NCBI GenBank assembly: GCA_035544835.1
Contig: DASZZV010000146.1
Location: 1 to 8,909 of the forward strand
DNA: 8,909 bases
Direction of reading: 5' to 3'
DNA from: DASZZV01 sp035544835
GTDB taxonomy: Bacteria > Acidobacteriota > Thermoanaerobaculia > Gp7-AA8
Part shown: piece by piece, positions 5,383 to 8,909 of the stretch
Numbering within the stretch: position 1 is the stretch's first letter
How the letters are laid out: every line of letters starts with the position of its first letter
Made by a program: the position numbers and the translations under genes
Notes under the pieces: generated by a model
Told to the model about the DNA's origin: nothing
Seen by the model: only the letters and a program-made list of their open reading frames with translations
The model's database searches: none

Positions 5383-7296
5383 ATGTACGTCGAGTTACCA
5401 GATGGTTCGAAGAAAGAGGTTCCCGAGGGGGCGACCGTGGCCCAGGTCGCCGAGGCCATCGGAAGGCGATTGGCGAAGGATGCCGTGGCCGGGAAGATCA
5501 ACGGCAAGATCGTTGACGTCTACGTTCCGGTGTCGGAGGGAGCGAAGATTCACATCATCACTCCGAAGAGCGATGAGGGGCGCGATGTCATCCGCCACTC
5601 CACCGCCCATCTCATGGCCATGGCCGTCCAGGAGCTGTTCCCCGGCACTCAGGTCACGATTGGGCCGGTCATCGAGAACGGCTTCTTTTACGACTTCGCG
5701 GCTGACAAGCCCTTCACGGATGAAGATCTCCGTCGGATCGAAGAGAAGATGCTGGAGATCGCGAAACGCGACCTGCCGATCCAGCGCGAAGAGTGGAAGC
5801 GCGATGACGCCATCGCCGAGTTCGATCGGATGGGGGAGAAGTTCAAGGTCGAGATTCTGAAGGCCATCCCCGAGGGCGAGATCCTTTCTGTATACAGACA
5901 GGGTGACTGGAAGGATCTCTGTCGCGGCCCTCACGTTCCCTCGACCCGGCATCTGACCGCCTTCAAGTTGCTCTCGGTTGCCGGCGCGTACTGGCGCGGC
6001 GACGAGCGCAATCCCATGTTGCAGCGCATTTATGGTACCGCCTGGGGCGATCAGAAGGAGCTCGACGAATACCTCAAGCGGATGGAAGAGGCGCGCGCGC
6101 GCGATCACCGCAAGCTAGGCAAGGAGCTCGGCCTCATCATGTTTTCCCACTTCGCGCCGGCTATGCCGATCTTCCTGCCGAAGGGGGCGGTGATCTACAA
6201 CGCGCTCATCGACTTCGTGCGTGAGTTCTACCTGCGCGATCGATATGACGAGGTCGTGACTCCTCTCATCTGGGACACCGAGCTGTTCAAGATCTCGGGT
6301 CACTATGACAACTACAAAGAAAACATGTTCTTCTCCATCGTCGACGAGCGCGAGTACGGCGTGAAGCCGATGAACTGTCCGGGCCATACGCAGATCTTCG
6401 CCGCGGAGCGCCGCTCCTACCGCGATCTCCCGATCCGCCTGGCCGATTTTGCGCGGCTGCACCGCTACGAGCGCTCCGGCGTGACTCATGGTCTGGCCCG
6501 GGTGCGCTCCTTCGCTCAGGACGATGCCCATCTCTTCGTCGCGCCTGATCAGATCGAGGGCGAGATCGAGCGTGAGATCAAGCTCATCGACGAGATCTAC
6601 TCGATCTTCGGGTTCACCGACGTAAAGATTGCGCTCTCCACCCGTCCCGAGAAGCGTATCGGCGACGACGCGATGTGGGACAGCGCCGAAGCCGGTCTCG
6701 AGAATGCCCTGAAGAAAGCGGGGATGAACTATCACATCAATCCCGGTGAGGGTGCTTTCTACGGACCGAAGCTCGAGTTTCAGGTTACCGATGCCATCGG
6801 ACGTCCATGGCAACTGGGGACCATTCAGCTCGACTATGCTTTACCGGAACGATTCAATCTGAGCTTTATCGGAGCCGACAACAGCGAGCATCGGCCGGTC
6901 ATGATCCATCGGGCCATCCTCGGGTCGATCGAGCGCTTCTTTGGCATCATCGTCGAGCACTTTGCCGGCGCCTTCCCGTTGTGGCTGGCACCGGTCCAGG
7001 TTGCCGTGCTGCCGCTGTCCGAGAAGTTCCTGGACTACGGAAAGGAAGTGGAGGACAAGCTTAGGAAGGCCGGTTTCCGGACCATCTGTGATGTCAGCAA
7101 CGAGAAACTCGGAGCGAAGATCCGCCAGGCCCAGTTGCAGAAGATCCCTTACATGCTGGTGGTGGGAGAGAAAGAGGCCGGCGCCGGAACTGTGAGTGTC
7201 AGAAAGCGGACCGGCGGCGATCAGGGGAGCTCATCTGTTGAGGATTTCGTGGCCGAGGCCAAAGGGCTCCTCGCGGCTCGCGCCTTGACTTTATAG
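5383..7296 (+). CDS. thrS: threonyl-tRNA synthetase
   Basis: This cytoplasmic class II synthetase ligates threonine to tRNA-Thr and hydrolyses mischarged Ser-tRNA-Thr. The 637-residue length is normal for the bacterial form. Domains in order: TGS (1-62); editing domain (about 66-222) with the zinc-like cluster His72, His76, Cys180 and His184; catalytic core (about 240-530); and anticodon-binding domain (about 535-630). The zinc ligands that recognise threonine are present as Cys332 (MNCPGH), His383 (DDAHLF) and His509 (MIHRAILGSIERF). Motif 2 is seen at RYERSG 361-366. All editing and aminoacylation residues that I can place are intact. The start at 5383 follows GAGGAG with 5 bases between and gives MYVELPDGS, the standard opening; an in-frame ATG at 5362 lies in the leader hairpin. 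It is first in the thrS-infC-rpmI-rplT cluster. Confidence 0.98.
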   Translation: MYVELPDGSKKEVPEGATVAQVAEAIGRRLAKDAVAGKINGKIVDVYVPVSEGAKIHIITPKSDEGRDVIRHSTAHLMAMAVQELFPGTQVTIGPVIENGFFYDFAADKPFTDEDLRRIEEKMLEIAKRDLPIQREEWKRDDAIAEFDRMGEKFKVEILKAIPEGEILSVYRQGDWKDLCRGPHVPSTRHLTAFKLLSVAGAYWRGDERNPMLQRIYGTAWGDQKELDEYLKRMEEARARDHRKLGKELGLIMFSHFAPAMPIFLPKGAVIYNALIDFVREFYLRDRYDEVVTPLIWDTELFKISGHYDNYKENMFFSIVDEREYGVKPMNCPGHTQIFAAERRSYRDLPIRLADFARLHRYERSGVTHGLARVRSFAQDDAHLFVAPDQIEGEIEREIKLIDEIYSIFGFTDVKIALSTRPEKRIGDDAMWDSAEAGLENALKKAGMNYHINPGEGAFYGPKLEFQVTDAIGRPWQLGTIQLDYALPERFNLSFIGADNSEHRPVMIHRAILGSIERFFGIIVEHFAGAFPLWLAPVQVAVLPLSEKFLDYGKEVEDKLRKAGFRTICDVSNEKLGAKIRQAQLQKIPYMLVVGEKEAGAGTVSVRKRTGGDQGSSSVEDFVAEAKGLLAARALTL

Positions 7297-7422
7297 CTGT
7301 TTCTCCGTAGAGTTCGCGCCTAAAAATTGGTCTAAGTCCAAGTCTGAGCCCTGAGTTGTCGAACGACCCTGGACATGGACTCAGATTGAGATTTCGTTTG
7401 GCTTTTCGAGGAGGATTCACTC
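7297..7422 (+). promoter_or_regulatory. infC leader with alternative stems
   Basis: The 126-base gap between thrS and infC has no gene. Several stems share the same bases: AGTCCA (7335-7340) with TGGACT (7376-7381); AGTCTGAG (7341-7348) with CTCAGATT (7380-7387, one G-U pair); and CTGAGT (7351-7356) with ACTCAG (7379-7384). They exclude one another. In Bacillus the infC leader is an L20-responsive attenuator, but I do not recognise that structure here and there is no T-run after the stems. The site ends with the infC ribosome binding site GAGGAGG at 7408-7414. Confidence 0.3.
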
Positions 7423-7971
7423 ATATTTCCGCCGCGTCGTTTTGACAGAAGATTCGAGAAGAAGGAACCGGACACCCGTATCAACGATCAGATTCGCTCA
7501 CCTGAAGTGCGCTTGATCGATGACGAAGGTAAGCAGATTGGAGTCGTTCCCATTGCCCAGGCCCAGGAGCTTGCAAAGGAAAAGGATCTCGACCTGGTTG
7601 AGATCTCGCCCTCTGCGACCCCGCCGGTCTGCAAGGTGATGAATTACGGCAAGTACCTGTTCCAGCAGAAGAAAAAGTCGACAGAGGCGAAAAAGAAGCA
7701 GAAGGTCATCCTCGTCAAGGAAGTGCAGTTCCGTCCCCGGATCGACGAACATGATTTCAACTTCAAGAAGAACCACGTAACGCGGTTCCTCGAGGACGGC
7801 GACAAGGTAAAGGCCAGCGTTCGGTTTCGGGGTCGTGAAATGGCCCATCCGGAGCTCGGTCGCGCCGTTCTGGACCGCCTGCTGGAAGACATCAAAGAGT
7901 TCGGCGCCGCGGAGACGCATCCCGACATGCAGGGCAACCGCATGACCATCGTCATCGCTCCGAAGAAATAA
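7423..7971 (+). CDS. infC: translation initiation factor IF-3, AUA start codon
   Basis: IF-3 binds the 30S subunit, prevents early 50S joining and checks the start codon and initiator tRNA. The N-terminal domain shows RINDQIRSPEVRLID (19-33) and the linker PVCKVMNYGKY; the C-terminal domain runs from about residue 98 (KVILVKEVQFRP) to MTIVIAPKK at the end. The frame is closed upstream by TGA at 7387-7389, and no ATG, GTG or TTG occurs in it before GTG 7507. That GTG would cut off the conserved RIN motif. The only sensible start is ATA at 7423, 8 bases after GAGGAGG, giving 182 residues, the normal length. Rare start codons on infC are known (AUU in E. coli) and let IF-3 repress its own translation, so the same control is expected here. 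Annotation pipelines would probably shorten this protein by 28 residues. Confidence 0.95.
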   Translation: MFPPRRFDRRFEKKEPDTRINDQIRSPEVRLIDDEGKQIGVVPIAQAQELAKEKDLDLVEISPSATPPVCKVMNYGKYLFQQKKKSTEAKKKQKVILVKEVQFRPRIDEHDFNFKKNHVTRFLEDGDKVKASVRFRGREMAHPELGRAVLDRLLEDIKEFGAAETHPDMQGNRMTIVIAPKK

Positions 7972-8039
7972 GCGCAACAGCCTCGGGAATCATCCCCGAA
8001 CAACATTGGTTACCGCCCAAGCTTTTAGAAGGATGCTCT

Positions 8040-8237
8040 ATGCCTAAAATGAAGACACACCGCGGAGCTGCGAAACGGTTCAAAAAGACCGGTTCGGGCA
8101 AGATCACCCGCAATCACGCCTTTCACTCGCACATCCTGACCAAGAAGTCGCCTGGCCGTAAGGCTAAGCTGGCTGGCGAAGTCGAGGTCTCGAAAGCGAA
8201 TGAGAAGACCGTGAAGAGGATGCTCCCCTACGTCTAG
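8040..8237 (+). CDS. rpmI: 50S ribosomal protein L35
   Basis: This is a small, very basic 65-residue protein of the large ribosomal subunit. The sequence MPKMKTHRGAAKRFKKTGSG is the classic L35 opening, and the middle (HILTKKSPGRKAKL) and end (KRMLPYV) match the family. AGAAGGAT at 8027-8034 is a good ribosome binding site placed 5 bases from the ATG. It follows infC by 68 bases. A small hairpin, TCGGG/CCCGA at about 7983-7999, is the only structure noted in that gap. Gene order infC-rpmI-rplT is conserved throughout bacteria. Confidence 0.97.
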   Translation: MPKMKTHRGAAKRFKKTGSGKITRNHAFHSHILTKKSPGRKAKLAGEVEVSKANEKTVKRMLPYV

Positions 8238-8357
8238 GAGAGCAGGGGCGTCGGCGGCCGGAATTTGAACTTCGGCCCTGGCTCCTGAAACGAGATGACC
8301 GAGGTTTGGAACGTCGGTCACATGAGCGCGCACGGGCGAGTCCACTCCTGGCCCGAC
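8236..8357 (+). promoter_or_regulatory. structured rpmI-rplT spacer, candidate L20-responsive control region
   Basis: The 154-base spacer (8238-8391) folds on paper into three successive hairpins. First is a long imperfect one: AGGAG (8236-8240) with CTCCT (8282-8286), CAGG (8243-8246) with CCTG (8277-8280), and an inner stem GGCC/GAA (8256-8263, one bulged G) with TTC/GGCC (8271-8277). Second is a perfect 7-bp stem, TGACCGA (8296-8302) with TCGGTCA (8314-8320). Third is CGGGC (8333-8337) with GCCCG (8351-8355). An alternative outer pairing AGAGC (8239-8243) with GCTCT (8359-8363) would enclose most of the spacer. No T-run follows, so this is not a terminator. L20 is known to repress this operon in other bacteria by binding RNA that mimics its 23S site; that role here is inference. 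Confidence 0.4.
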
Positions 8358-8391
8358 CGCTCTTAAACGAAGTAAAAAACAAGGAGAAACG

Positions 8392-8763
8392 ATGCCCAGA
8401 GTAAAAAGAGGTCCCAAGCGCAAGAACCGCCGCGTAAAGATTTTGAAGGCGGCGAAAGGCTTTTACGGTTTGCGGTCCCGCGGCCATCGCATCGCCAAGC
8501 AGGCGGTGGAGAAGGCTCAGAATTTCGCCTATACGGGACGTAAGGATCGTAAGGGTGATTTCCGCAAGTTGTGGATCGTCCGCATCAACGCCGCCGCACG
8601 AATGAACGGCCTGTCGTACTCGAAGTTGATCTCGGGTCTCAAGGCTGCCGGATCAACGCTGGACCGCAAGGTACTCGCCGACATCGCCGTGAGCGACGCT
8701 GCCGCGTTCGCCGTGATCGCCGAGTCGGCGAAGAAGGCGCTCGACAAAGCCCCCCGAGCATAG
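8392..8763 (+). CDS. rplT: 50S ribosomal protein L20
   Basis: L20 binds 23S rRNA directly and is needed early in 50S assembly; in several bacteria it also represses its own operon. The 123-residue sequence is typical: basic N-terminal extension MPRVKRGPKRKNRRVKILK, then KGFYGLRSRGHRIAKQAV, FRKLWIVRINAAARMNGLSYS (about 57-77), and the globular C-terminal part with LDRKVLADIAVSD. A few extra residues at the C-terminus (DKAPRA) are unremarkable. AAGGAG at 8381-8386 sits 5 bases before the ATG. The unusual point is the 154-base gap from rpmI, which in many genomes is only tens of bases. It is the last gene before a strong terminator; pheS/pheT, which often follow, are not in the remaining 146 bases. 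Confidence 0.98.
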   Translation: MPRVKRGPKRKNRRVKILKAAKGFYGLRSRGHRIAKQAVEKAQNFAYTGRKDRKGDFRKLWIVRINAAARMNGLSYSKLISGLKAAGSTLDRKVLADIAVSDAAAFAVIAESAKKALDKAPRA

Positions 8764-8783
8764 ACATTCATCAATGGAAGCTT

Positions 8784-8824
8784 GAAAACGCGGGCTACAA
8801 TGCCCGCGTTTTCGTTTTTGGTTT
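8784..8824 (+). terminator. Rho-independent terminator of the thrS-infC-rpmI-rplT cluster
   Basis: GAAAACGCGGGC (8784-8795) and GCCCGCGTTTTC (8802-8813) form a perfect 12-bp stem with loop TACAAT, followed by GTTTTTGGTTT. It begins 20 bases after the rplT stop and is a textbook intrinsic terminator. It marks the end of the translation operon. Confidence 0.92.
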
Positions 8825-8854
8825 GTGCGGTGAAGCGGCATTGCGAAGGGGGTT

Positions 8855-8879
8855 GCTGTCATCCCGAGCAAGGGACAGC
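8855..8879. repeat. short intergenic hairpin near the right edge
   Basis: GCTGT (8855-8859) pairs with ACAGC (8875-8879), and CCC (8863-8865) with GGG (8872-8874) continues the stem across a 3-base bulge. The text TGTCATCCCGAGC resembles a dispersed intergenic motif (TGTCATCCTGAGC...) that I recall from many genomes, so it may be a repeat copy. No gene is recognisable in 8764-8909. Confidence 0.3.
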
Positions 8880-8909
8880 GTGCGCGCTGCCACTGAGAAA
8901 AGAAACTGA

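Noticed and set aside
4767..5507. A 246-codon minus-strand frame covering the palindromic element
   Set aside because: It overlaps OmpA and thrS coding sequence and includes the repeat-derived HRHSCLC peptide, a known type of spurious annotation.
5395..6813. Two long minus-strand frames inside thrS (5395-6108 and 6115-6813)
   Set aside because: Both are antisense shadows of a complete, well-conserved synthetase and show no domain of their own.

Overview
The window is ordinary chromosomal DNA of a moderately GC-rich Gram-negative bacterium. The best guess at the group is Acidobacteriota or a close relative. Three things point there: a serine/threonine kinase fused through one membrane segment to a PD40/TolB-like propeller, a type strongly expanded in that phylum; an outer-membrane-type OmpA protein with a lipoprotein partner; and an intergenic hairpin repeat whose translation (HRHSCLC...QECLCHT) I remember as a frequent spurious ORF in acidobacterial genomes. 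The assignment rests on recall, not on a search. I found no rRNA, tRNA, CRISPR array or transposase gene.

Layout. (1) Bases 1-2502, minus strand: one uninterrupted reading frame for a receptor-like Ser/Thr kinase whose C-terminus lies beyond the left edge. (2) 2503-2713: divergent intergenic region with two hairpins. (3) 2714-3694, plus: an aldo/keto reductase. (4) 3777-4382 and 4390-4965, plus: a lipoprotein and an OmpA-family peptidoglycan-binding protein, 7 bases apart and probably co-translated. (5) 4966-5382: non-coding, with a 127-bp REP/MITE-like inverted repeat and then a thrS leader that contains a terminator-like hairpin just upstream of the thrS ribosome binding site. (6) 5383-8763, plus: the conserved translation cluster thrS-infC-rpmI-rplT (threonyl-tRNA synthetase, IF3, L35, L20), closed by a textbook intrinsic terminator at 8784-8824.

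How it works together. The right half is housekeeping: charging of tRNA-Thr, start-codon selection by IF3, and two 50S proteins. Its non-coding parts carry the most interesting signals. They are a possible attenuator ahead of thrS, with a heptamer that can switch the fold; an AUA start codon for infC, which fits the known IF3 autoregulation through non-canonical starts; and an unusually long, hairpin-rich rpmI-rplT spacer that could be an L20-binding control region. The left half is accessory: a membrane kinase of unknown signal, a soluble oxidoreductase, and an envelope pair whose lipoprotein domain resembles a module fused to OmpA domains elsewhere.

I see no clear new defence or mobile system. 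The candidate novelties are regulatory RNA structures and the lipoprotein/OmpA pair.
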